This document shows positions 6,541-11,933 of a stretch of DNA of 13,135 nucleotides, in pieces. Position numbers and translations under genes: made by a program. Location: NCBI GenBank assembly GCA_029265255.1, contig JAJUJQ010000025.1, forward strand, positions 1-13,135, given 5' to 3'. This DNA comes from Spirochaetota bacterium. Its GTDB lineage: Bacteria > Spirochaetota > Spirochaetia > Treponematales > Rectinemataceae. The notes beneath the pieces are model-generated. The model saw only the letters and a program-made list of their open reading frames with translations, made no database searches and was not told the DNA's origin. Each line of letters opens with the position of its first letter. Positions within the stretch are counted from its first letter, which is position 1.

Positions 6541-7521
6541 TTAATCGGCCGCCGAACGTGCCGGATGCCGCCCCTTGTACACGCTCCAAGCCCTTCCCGC
6601 GTGAAAGGATCGCCTGATCGCTTCAAAAAGCGCCCGAGCCTCGCCGCGCGGGTACCACTGCGCCAAAAAACCGAGGAGCGGCGCGAGCCCCGGAATCTCC
6701 GTAGAGAGCGCGGCGCCGCACATTGTCTCGTCGGTGTCGTCGGTCTCGGCGTCCGGCTGCGGCGGCCTGGGGTGGGCATCTTGCCCGAATTCTTGTCCTG
6801 GCCCAAGGTCTTCCCATGCCCGGAGCATTGCGGCGAGGCCGGACCTCATGTCGGCGATGATGAGGCGCTCTTCTTCGATCTCCACCGTCGATGCCCTGCG
6901 CCCGATGTGCTCGGGCACATGGGCGTCCGAGCCTGATATCACGCAGTGTCGCCCGCAGAGTGCCGCGTCGGGGTCTGCGCCCATGGCCTCCACCGCATCG
7001 TATTCGCCCTCGGGCAGAAACCCGAGCTGGCTGTAGACCGAAAACTGCGGACGGTCGACGTGTGCCGGAATGACGAGGGCGCCTGCCTCCGTCGCCCGCT
7101 CCGCGAAAAAAGTGAAGGACTGCTGCAGCGCGTTTCCGTACCAGGCCGAGGGCATGGCGAGTATCTGTTCTTCGGGGTCGACCACGACTTGGTCTCCGAA
7201 CTGCCCCGGAGCCATGTCCACAGGGGGCAAATACCGGCACAGCCAGTCACTGAAGGCCAGGGCCGAGAGGGGATCGGGGAAGATCGCCAGAAGGTGCGCC
7301 TCTTCGAAGGGATTTATCTCGAGGCCGAAGAAGGGGATGAGCCCGGCGCGCGCGCAAGCGATTGCGAAGGCGGGGGCGTTGAGCGCGCTGTTGTGGTCGG
7401 TGAGGGCGAAAAGGTCGAGGCCTTTGCGCGCGGCGCGCGCGGCCATGGCCGAAGGAGAATTCTCGAGGCTGGCGCAGGGACTGAGGCAGGAATGGTTGTG
7501 GAAATCGAATGTCAAAATCAT
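6541..7521 (-). CDS. PHP-domain metal-dependent phosphoesterase
   Basis: A 326-residue cytoplasmic protein with a complete set of PHP metal ligands: HNH (H8, H10), TDHN (D42, H43), GLEIN (E68), H76, PAHVDRP (H154) and GSDAH (D199, H201). Proteins of this fold hydrolyse phosphoesters such as nucleoside bisphosphates, histidinol phosphate or small nucleotides; the true substrate here is not evident. After the domain comes an acidic, proline-rich linker (about 240-268, with PRPPQPDAETDDTDE) and a helical C-terminal piece (about 275-318) that I do not recognise. It starts 11 bases after the DRTGG-domain gene with no good ribosome binding site of its own, so translational coupling is likely. DRTGG and PHP genes often neighbour each other and iron-only hydrogenase genes in anaerobes, but no hydrogenase gene is visible here. 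Confidence 0.88.
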   Translation of the reverse strand: MILTFDFHNHSCLSPCASLENSPSAMAARAARKGLDLFALTDHNSALNAPAFAIACARAGLIPFFGLEINPFEEAHLLAIFPDPLSALAFSDWLCRYLPPVDMAPGQFGDQVVVDPEEQILAMPSAWYGNALQQSFTFFAERATEAGALVIPAHVDRPQFSVYSQLGFLPEGEYDAVEAMGADPDAALCGRHCVISGSDAHVPEHIGRRASTVEIEEERLIIADMRSGLAAMLRAWEDLGPGQEFGQDAHPRPPQPDAETDDTDETMCGAALSTEIPGLAPLLGFLAQWYPRGEARALFEAIRRSFHAGRAWSVYKGRHPARSAAD

Positions 7522-7532
7522 GGTCCGGTTGA

Positions 7533-7883
7533 CTACGCCCGCAGGAAGCTCGCAGAGTGCAAGGCCTGCCAGAGCCGGCCCGACACCTCGAATTGGCTGA
7601 GCGCGGTTCTTACCACGCCGATCCGCGCCTGTGAGGCCGCCTCGATCATGTCATCGATGACCGACCGACTGTTGCAGAGGATGATGAGCGACATGTCGAC
7701 GACCGTCGCTACCGCGACGGTATTCTTGTGCGCCTGAATGGTGACGAGCACCGTCGAGTCTCTGCCATTCGCGAGCACATCGGAAAGAAGGTCCGAAGTG
7801 TAGATGCCCTTTACCTCGACATCGTCAAAGTCCCCCTGAAGTACCTCGACGGGGATCAATCCGAGAATATCCTTGGTCGTCAT
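7533..7883 (-). CDS. DRTGG-domain protein
   Basis: A 116-residue stand-alone DRTGG-like domain, seen in GIYTSDLLSDVLANGRDST (26-44), VLVTIQAHKNTVAVATVVDM (45-64) and the C-terminal ASQARIGVVRTALSQFEVSG. The domain is also found between CBS domains and phosphotransacetylase modules and is regarded as regulatory or ligand-binding; I see no catalytic motif. The ATG at 7883 has AAAGGAG about 9 bases upstream. It is the first gene of a two-gene unit with the PHP gene. A candidate promoter (7943-7971) puts a 17-bp palindrome in its leader. It may respond to a metabolite and act with the PHP enzyme, which is inference from linkage. Confidence 0.8.
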   Translation of the reverse strand: MTTKDILGLIPVEVLQGDFDDVEVKGIYTSDLLSDVLANGRDSTVLVTIQAHKNTVAVATVVDMSLIILCNSRSVIDDMIEAASQARIGVVRTALSQFEVSGRLWQALHSASFLRA

Positions 7884-7907
7884 GAGCCCTCACTCCTTTT
7901 TCCAAGA

Positions 7908-7924
7908 CAGCATGCGTCATGCTG
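7908..7924. promoter_or_regulatory. 17-bp palindrome between divergent operons, possible operator
   Basis: CAGCATG CGT CATGCTG is a perfect 7-bp inverted repeat with a 3-base centre. It lies in the predicted leader of the DRTGG gene and upstream of the exporter unit on the other strand. It could be a repressor site controlling one or both directions, or a leader hairpin. The regulator is not encoded in the window as far as I can tell. Confidence 0.45.
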
Positions 7925-7942
7925 GCCTCGGCGATTGCTTGC

Positions 7943-7971
7943 AGTATAGCGGTCATGTGTGATTCAATAAA
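7943..7971 (-). promoter_or_regulatory. Candidate promoter of the DRTGG-PHP unit
   Basis: On the minus strand TTTATT (7971-7966), a 17-base spacer and TATACT (7948-7943). The -10 is good and the -35 weak (3 of 6). The predicted start near 7936 gives a leader of about 52 bases containing the palindrome at 7908-7924. The plus strand of the same spot reads TATAGC (7945-7950), a possible opposing -10. Confidence 0.4.
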
Positions 7972-8050
7972 GACGGAACGATTGGAGGGCGCGGTGGACG
8001 CTATTGCCCAGGAAATGCGCCGAATTCTCAACAATAAGGCAGACCCATGA
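7955..8050 (+). CDS. Small ORF overlapping the exporter ATPase start (31 codons)
   Basis: An open frame from ATG 7955 encodes 31 residues, opening MCDSIKTERLEG and ending RRILNNKADP. Its TGA overlaps the ATG of the exporter ATPase gene (ATGA, 8047-8050), the same arrangement as between the ATPase and permease genes, so it looks like the first gene of that operon. The start is uncertain. ATG 7955 has no ribosome binding site but sits just after TATAGC (7945-7950). An in-frame GTG at 7994 has GGAGGG (7984-7989) a few bases upstream and would give only 18 residues. An ATG at 7919 would give 43. The predicted peptide is amphipathic and charged (DAIAQEMRRILNN). It might be a leader peptide for translational coupling, a tiny exporter subunit or the relic of a regulator. 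Confidence 0.45.
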   Translation: MCDSIKTERLEGAVDAIAQEMRRILNNKADP

Positions 8051-8823
8051 TCGAACTGCGCAACATTTCTAAAACCTACGCGAGAAGCGGCACAAAGGCC
8101 GTCGATTCCCTCACGCTGCGAATCCCCGACGGCGTCATCTACGGATTTCTCGGCCCGAACGGCGCAGGAAAGACGACGACGATACGCATCATGACAGGCG
8201 CGATTGCCGCAGACGCAGGCAACGTGCTCATCGACGACATCGACCTCGACAAAAACCCCATCGATGCAAAACGGCGGTTCGGCCTCGTGCCCGACACGCC
8301 CGATATGTTCAGCAGGCTCAGGGCGTACGAATATCTCAACTTCGTCGCGGACGTGTACAGAGTTCCTTCCGCGGAGAGAGCTTTGGCCATCGAAAAACTC
8401 GCCGCACGCTTCGAGCTCAGCGACGTGCTCAAATCGCCCATCAGCAGCATGAGCCGTGGCATGCGCATGAAGCTCAACCTCATCGCGAGCCTCATCCATG
8501 CTCCCCACAACTGGATCCTCGACGAACCGATCGTGGGGCTCGATCCCCACTCGGCCTTCGCGCTCAAAGAACTCATGCGGGAACACGCGGCCGCAGGGGG
8601 GACAGTCTTCTTTTCCACCCACGTCATGGAAGTGGCCGAGCGGCTCTGTGATGAGCTTGCGATCATCAACAGGGGAAAACTGATTTTTAAAGGCACCCTC
8701 GAGGCCCTGAGGGAACTCCGCGAATCGCGCGGCGCCAAGCCGGGGGCTGGGGAGGCAAATGAAGAGAGCCTCGAGGCACTCTTCCTCGCCCTCGTGGAAG
8801 ACAGCGAGGAATCCACCACATGA
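8047..8823 (+). CDS. ABC exporter ATP-binding protein (ABC-2 / EcsA-like)
   Basis: A 258-residue single-domain ATPase. Walker A is GPNGAGKT (36-43), Walker B NWILDEP (155-161) with catalytic E160, D-loop VGLDPHS, and switch H192 in STHVMEVAE. The signature is SMSRGMRMK (134-142) rather than LSGGQ, and the Q-loop position reads VPDTPDMF (81-88) without glutamine. Both traits are usual in the ABC-2/EcsA/BcrA-type exporter subfamily. A helical tail (212-258) ends in an acidic stretch (EDSEESTT). An AAGG lies about 8 bases before the ATG, and the upstream small ORF overlaps the start. It overlaps the permease gene by ATGA, so the two form a complex-encoding pair. The exported compound is unknown. 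Confidence 0.92.
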   Translation: MIELRNISKTYARSGTKAVDSLTLRIPDGVIYGFLGPNGAGKTTTIRIMTGAIAADAGNVLIDDIDLDKNPIDAKRRFGLVPDTPDMFSRLRAYEYLNFVADVYRVPSAERALAIEKLAARFELSDVLKSPISSMSRGMRMKLNLIASLIHAPHNWILDEPIVGLDPHSAFALKELMREHAAAGGTVFFSTHVMEVAERLCDELAIINRGKLIFKGTLEALRELRESRGAKPGAGEANEESLEALFLALVEDSEESTT

Positions 8824-10505
8824 GCGAGCGAACTATGTCGCCATTCATGGCGCTTCTGGTCATGAATCTCAAATCGGTGTTCTCTCTCTCCATGCCGGAC
8901 AAAAAAGAGCTGTCTTCTCCTAAGGTGCTCCTCAAGACCTTCGGCTGGATTGTGCTCGCGATCTTCCTCCTCGTGGACTTCGGCGCTCTGTTCGCAATGA
9001 TGTATATCGGCATGTACGACGCGCTCGCGCCTCTCGGCATGCAGTCGCTCATGCTCCTGTACGCGACGGTAACCTCGTCGGTCCTCGTCTTTCTCTTCGC
9101 ATTCATCACTGCCCTTTCGCTTTTCTCGAGCGCGCAGTACGAGGCACTCTTCCTCACCATGCCGTTCAAGCCTTCCTCTCTGCTGCTCGGAAGAATGGCG
9201 ACGGTCTATGCGATCGAGGCGCCTATCGTCTTTCTAGTGATGGGCATCGCTTCGGTCGTCTACGGCATCAAGGGCAACCCCGGACTCGATTTTTACTTCT
9301 ATATGCTCTTCAATGCACTCGCGATGCCCCTGGCGCCGCTTGCAATTTCCTATGCGGTGCTCATCCCGCTCATGAGCGCCTCGCGGTGGCTCCGCAGAAA
9401 AAACACGCTTCTATATATAGGCGGATTCGTTGGATTGGCCATCGCGCTCGGCTTCAACTACTACCTCCAGACAATGCTGGCCCGCGTCGAAGATCCGGCG
9501 CTGCTTCAAAAGATGTTCGTGCACAACCAGCCGAACATCGCGAAGCTTGCAGACTGGTGGCCGCCCGCATGGCTCACGATGCAGGCGATCGCGCGGAGCG
9601 CCACGCTCGCCACCATCGCCGCAACCCTCGCGAACCTCGGCTTGGGTGCCTCCCTGGCGGCGGCAGTGGCCTTTCTTTTCGGCAGAAGCTACGTAAGGAT
9701 ACTCGCAAATTTCGGCGAGTCGTATGCAGTCAAAGGGAAGCTCAGTCGAGTCAAGGCAGGTTCCCTCTTCAGGGCGCATTCGGTCTTCCTCGCCCTTGTC
9801 CAGCGCGAACTGCGGCTCATGAACCGCGAACCAGTGTATCTTTTGAACGGGCCCTTCGTGATCCTGCTGCTTCCTGTCATTTTTGCCATAACCTTCATCG
9901 CACAGGGCGACGAAATGCGCAACGCAGTGGCCCAAATCCGCCCTTATCTGGCGGGCCCGGCCGAGTATCTCATCCCTGCGGGCTTGGGAATATTTCTCGC
10001 CACCGCGACGAGCATCGCCTGCACCGCCTTCTCTCGCGACGCAAAATCGCTGTCATTTCTGAAGTCGCTGCCATTGAAACCGCACCACATCATCGCGGCG
10101 AAGCTTGCGCACGCGCTCATATTCGCGGCCCTGGGCATCGCGTTCGGGACGGTCGGTGGAGCCATCATGCTCAGAGCCGACGCTCTGGACGCAATTGTCG
10201 CGCTTCTTCTTGCCATATTCGGCGCGCTTGCGCTCAACATGGCCGGACTCGTGCTCGACACGTTCTGGCCGCGGCTCTCGTGGGAAAACCCGATGTCCGC
10301 GCTCAAGCGCAATCCAAACGCAATGATCGCGATTCTCGGCTCGATGGGGCTGATCGCAGGGCTCGGCGTTCTTGCTATTACCTTGCCCTCGGCAAAATAC
10401 ACCTTCGCCGTTTTGTATGGCACAGCATTCGTGGCCGCATGTGTCGCGCTCGGACTCCTGCTGTTCCGCGCCGGGCCAAAGAAATTGCGCCAGATGGAGC
10501 CTTAG
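8820..10505 (+). CDS. ABC exporter permease, twelve helices in two similar halves
   Basis: A 561-residue integral membrane protein with about 12 predicted helices (near 42-64, 76-101, 133-149, 164-186, 197-215, 268-288, 343-361, 384-402, 426-450, 457-478, 501-521, 527-548). Each half carries a similar cytoplasmic motif: ALFLTMPFKPSSLLLGRMAT (109-128) and LSFLKSLPLKPHHIIAAKLA (411-430), matching the LPlxpxxLLxGK motif of ABC-2-type exporter permeases. So the protein looks like a fused duplication, and one copy may suffice for the channel. The ATG overlaps the ATPase stop; a second ATG at 8835 (MSPFMALL) is possible but would break the overlap. It ends convergently with the nuclease gene, the two stop codons overlapping at 10502-10505, with no terminator hairpin between. 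Confidence 0.88.
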   Translation: MSERTMSPFMALLVMNLKSVFSLSMPDKKELSSPKVLLKTFGWIVLAIFLLVDFGALFAMMYIGMYDALAPLGMQSLMLLYATVTSSVLVFLFAFITALSLFSSAQYEALFLTMPFKPSSLLLGRMATVYAIEAPIVFLVMGIASVVYGIKGNPGLDFYFYMLFNALAMPLAPLAISYAVLIPLMSASRWLRRKNTLLYIGGFVGLAIALGFNYYLQTMLARVEDPALLQKMFVHNQPNIAKLADWWPPAWLTMQAIARSATLATIAATLANLGLGASLAAAVAFLFGRSYVRILANFGESYAVKGKLSRVKAGSLFRAHSVFLALVQRELRLMNREPVYLLNGPFVILLLPVIFAITFIAQGDEMRNAVAQIRPYLAGPAEYLIPAGLGIFLATATSIACTAFSRDAKSLSFLKSLPLKPHHIIAAKLAHALIFAALGIAFGTVGGAIMLRADALDAIVALLLAIFGALALNMAGLVLDTFWPRLSWENPMSALKRNPNAMIAILGSMGLIAGLGVLAITLPSAKYTFAVLYGTAFVAACVALGLLLFRAGPKKLRQMEP

Positions 10506-10978
10506 GCTTCCTCTTCGATCCGGTATTCGACCCAGCGCACCCGCCCCTGGACAATCGCGTCGCGGACGCTCCGCTCTACCGAACTCAGGGACGAACGCCC
10601 TGTTTTCACTTCTATGAACACGATTTCGTGTACGGCACCTTCCTCTGCGCCGCAAAACGCCACAAAATCTACAGGCTTGCCGATAAACCGCGCGTCTGAA
10701 GGGTTGACCGGAAAATCGGGCAGCCACGGCGCGATCTGTTCCGATATCTGCCCCGAGAGCACCGACCTCGATCGCTCCACTGCATCTTTCCTTGCCAACT
10801 CCACCCGCTCACGCTCGGTGAGCTCCGCCTCAAGGTGCCCCCGATTTTTCCCGGCTCGATATGCCAGCATCCCAGCAACACAAACCACCGCCACAAGGAC
10901 AACCACCACAGCCAAAAGCCACGGCGCAAACGGCGACGGCTGCGCCAGCATTCCGAAACTGTTCATATGTTCAAGCAT
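10502..10978 (-). CDS. Membrane-anchored Holliday-junction-resolvase-like nuclease (Endonuc_Holl type)
   Basis: A 158-residue protein with one N-terminal helix (about 20-40, PWLLAVVVVLVAVVCVAGML), a charged helix (45-72, likely coiled coil) and a C-terminal PD-(D/E)XK-like domain. Visible catalytic-type residues are D104 in GKPVDFVAFCG and E123/K125 in IVFIEVKTGRSSLS; E80 in SGQISEQIAPWLP may complete the set. The family is annotated as Holliday-junction-resolvase-related endonuclease, but the membrane anchor makes a cellular recombination role doubtful. The start at 10978 was chosen because AGAAGG lies 8 bases upstream; the frame is open to an ATG at 11035 without such a site. The nucleic acid it acts on, if any, is unknown. 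It is divergent from the LapA-domain gene and convergent with the exporter permease. Confidence 0.82.
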   Translation of the reverse strand: MLEHMNSFGMLAQPSPFAPWLLAVVVVLVAVVCVAGMLAYRAGKNRGHLEAELTERERVELARKDAVERSRSVLSGQISEQIAPWLPDFPVNPSDARFIGKPVDFVAFCGAEEGAVHEIVFIEVKTGRSSLSSVERSVRDAIVQGRVRWVEYRIEEEA

Positions 10979-11048
10979 AAACGCTGCCTTCTTGTAAGAA
11001 AAGCCGCCGATGCCGGTGCGCCGCGCCGATTTCATGTGCGCTGGGAGT

Positions 11049-11077
11049 TTGCAACAGTGAATCCGAACGTGTATGAT
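11049..11077 (+). promoter_or_regulatory. Promoter of the LapA-domain gene
   Basis: TTGCAA (11049-11054), a 17-base spacer and TATGAT (11072-11077) form a good housekeeping-type promoter. Transcription should start near 11084, giving a leader of about 40 bases that includes the AGGAGG at 11113-11118. The divergent stretch 10979-11125 otherwise shows nothing I can name. Confidence 0.65.
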
Positions 11078-11125
11078 GAAATGAAAATACGACTATCGTA
11101 GCGCATCCAAACAGGAGGGCTAAAA

Positions 11126-11485
11126 ATGCGGATTTTTTACGTCATCCTTTTGATAGTCCTGGTCATCGCCGCGGTAGTGTTCGCGGTGCAGAACAGCGCA
11201 CCGGTCACTATCGCCTTCCTGGGCCTCTCCGCGAACGCCTCCATGTCCATCGTGCTCGTCATTACCTTTGCGACAGGGATACTGCTCGGCATGTTTTTGC
11301 TGCTTCCCTCGGTGTGGAAGCGGATGCGGGCGCTTTCTGCCCAAAAGAAAAAGACGCGCGAAGTCGAGGACCAGTTGAGAACGAGCGGAAGCAGCACAGG
11401 GGAAGCGCAGCCCCCGTCTCCGACCGAAGCCCCCACGGATAAAAAAGCCTGTCAGGACAAACCCACGGCCGACCGCGCACCATGA
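11126..11485 (+). CDS. LapA-domain (DUF1049) small membrane protein
   Basis: A 119-residue inner-membrane protein. It has two helices (about 4-21 and 39-60) with the family's hallmark AVQNSAPVTIAFLG (20-33) between them, then a basic juxtamembrane segment (WKRMRALSAQKKK, 64-76) and a disordered tail rich in Pro, Thr, Ser and charged residues (87-119). In E. coli the related LapA/YciS works with LapB in controlling lipopolysaccharide synthesis, but many bacteria have LapA-domain proteins without LapB, and no lapB-like gene is visible here. The start has a strong AGGAGG 7 bases upstream and its own promoter. It ends before a shared hairpin (11502-11539) facing the DUF2892 gene. Confidence 0.85.
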   Translation: MRIFYVILLIVLVIAAVVFAVQNSAPVTIAFLGLSANASMSIVLVITFATGILLGMFLLLPSVWKRMRALSAQKKKTREVEDQLRTSGSSTGEAQPPSPTEAPTDKKACQDKPTADRAP

Positions 11486-11501
11486 CTGCACAAAGATGCA
11501 A

Positions 11502-11539
11502 AAGAGGCCGCCAGAGCAACAGACTTCAGGCGGCCTCTT
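11502..11539. terminator. Shared hairpin terminator between convergent genes
   Basis: AAGAGGCCGCC (11502-11512) pairs perfectly with GGCGGCCTCTT (11529-11539) over 11 bp around a 16-base loop. On the minus strand the stem runs into CTCTTTTGCATCTTTG, moderately U-rich. On the plus strand there is no U-run. It most likely stops minus-strand transcripts of the DUF2892 gene, and may also protect the LapA-domain mRNA 3' end. Confidence 0.65.
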
Positions 11540-11549
11540 GAAGACCCAG

Positions 11550-11568
11550 GGACTCTGTGAAGGAGTCC
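11550..11568. other. Small hairpin after the DUF2892 stop
   Basis: GGACTC (11550-11555) pairs with GAGTCC (11563-11568) around a 7-base loop, followed by a second GAGTCC copy (11569-11574, one base different in position) that could pair alternatively. It lies between the DUF2892 stop codon and the larger hairpin and may add to termination. Evidence is the inverted repeat only. Confidence 0.3.
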
Positions 11569-11578
11569 GAGTCCGGCA

Positions 11579-11815
11579 CTACTTGGTCTCTTTGTCTTTA
11601 CTCGGTTCTTTTTCTTTGGTGGGGCAGGTCGAAATGCCGAACACCTTGTAGACAGGGCAGAAGGAAATCGCGCTCGTAATGGCAAGGAGTACCGCGATAA
11701 TTCCAAGGATCCAGCCCCAGGCCCCACGCAAAACCCCGGTCAAGATGAGAATCGCGATTACAATTGCAACAATGAGTCGAACTGTCTTGTCGTTCTTTCC
11801 AACATTCTTTGCCAT
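11579..11815 (-). CDS. DUF2892 small inner-membrane protein
   Basis: A 78-residue protein with two membrane helices (about 12-28 and 31-50) and the family mark SFCPVYKVFGISTCP (51-65), carrying cysteines at 53 and 64. The tail (KEKEPSKDKETK) is charged. The DUF2892 domain also forms the membrane part of YgaP-type rhodanese proteins, and stand-alone copies are common in bacteria; the biochemical role is unknown. The opening MAKNVGKNDKTVRLIVAIVI is typical. The start at 11815 has GGAGG 6 bases upstream. Its promoter probably lies in the AT-rich stretch 11854-11881. It converges on the LapA-domain gene. Confidence 0.85.
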   Translation of the reverse strand: MAKNVGKNDKTVRLIVAIVIAILILTGVLRGAWGWILGIIAVLLAITSAISFCPVYKVFGISTCPTKEKEPSKDKETK

Positions 11816-11847
11816 TGCATTCCTCCGCGAACATCTAAAATATTACT

Positions 11848-11886
11848 TTTCAAAATATACAAAAAAATCACCAAATTTCAAAATAT
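11848..11886. repeat. Direct repeat TTTCAAAATAT, two copies 28 bp apart
   Basis: TTTCAAAATAT occurs at 11848-11858 and 11876-11886, exactly 28 bp apart, in the most AT-rich part of the window. On the minus strand the copies read ATATTTTGAAA. One copy overlaps the predicted -35 and the other the -10 of the DUF2892 promoter, so a regulator could bind both. Chance in AT-rich sequence is possible. Confidence 0.5.
11854..11881 (-). promoter_or_regulatory. Promoter of the DUF2892 gene
   Basis: On the minus strand TTGAAA (11881-11876), a 16-base spacer and TATATT (11859-11854). The spacer contains a run of seven T. The start should be near 11847, leaving a leader of about 32 bases with GGAGG. Confidence 0.55.
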
Positions 11887-11896
11887 GCTGACCTCT

Positions 11897-11925
11897 GGGA
11901 CAAAGGGCCGTGCTCCTATTATACT
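11897..11925 (+). promoter_or_regulatory. Candidate promoter of the ygiQ-like gene, leaderless or nearly so
   Basis: GGGACA (11897-11902), a 17-base spacer and TATACT (11920-11925) precede the ATG at 11934 by eight bases. The predicted start falls at about 11932. No ribosome binding site is visible in the bases before the ATG, so translation from a leaderless message is plausible. The -35 matches only 4 of 6. Confidence 0.45.
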
Positions 11926-11933
11926 GAATCAAC

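Noticed and set aside
4278..8046. CRP-type operator (TGTGA N6 TCACA) linked to the cyclase
   Set aside because: I looked in the divergent regions 4278-4388 and 7884-7954 and saw only half-site resemblances such as GTGTGA near 7957, no paired site.
7825..8622. Minus-strand frame of about 265 codons opposite the exporter ATPase
   Set aside because: Antisense of a gene with intact Walker motifs; it would also overlap the DRTGG gene in another frame and lacks domain features.
9386..10699. Plus-strand open frame of about 437 codons inside the exporter permease gene
   Set aside because: It is out of frame with the 12-helix permease, rich in Arg and His, has no recognisable domain, and extends into antisense of the nuclease gene.
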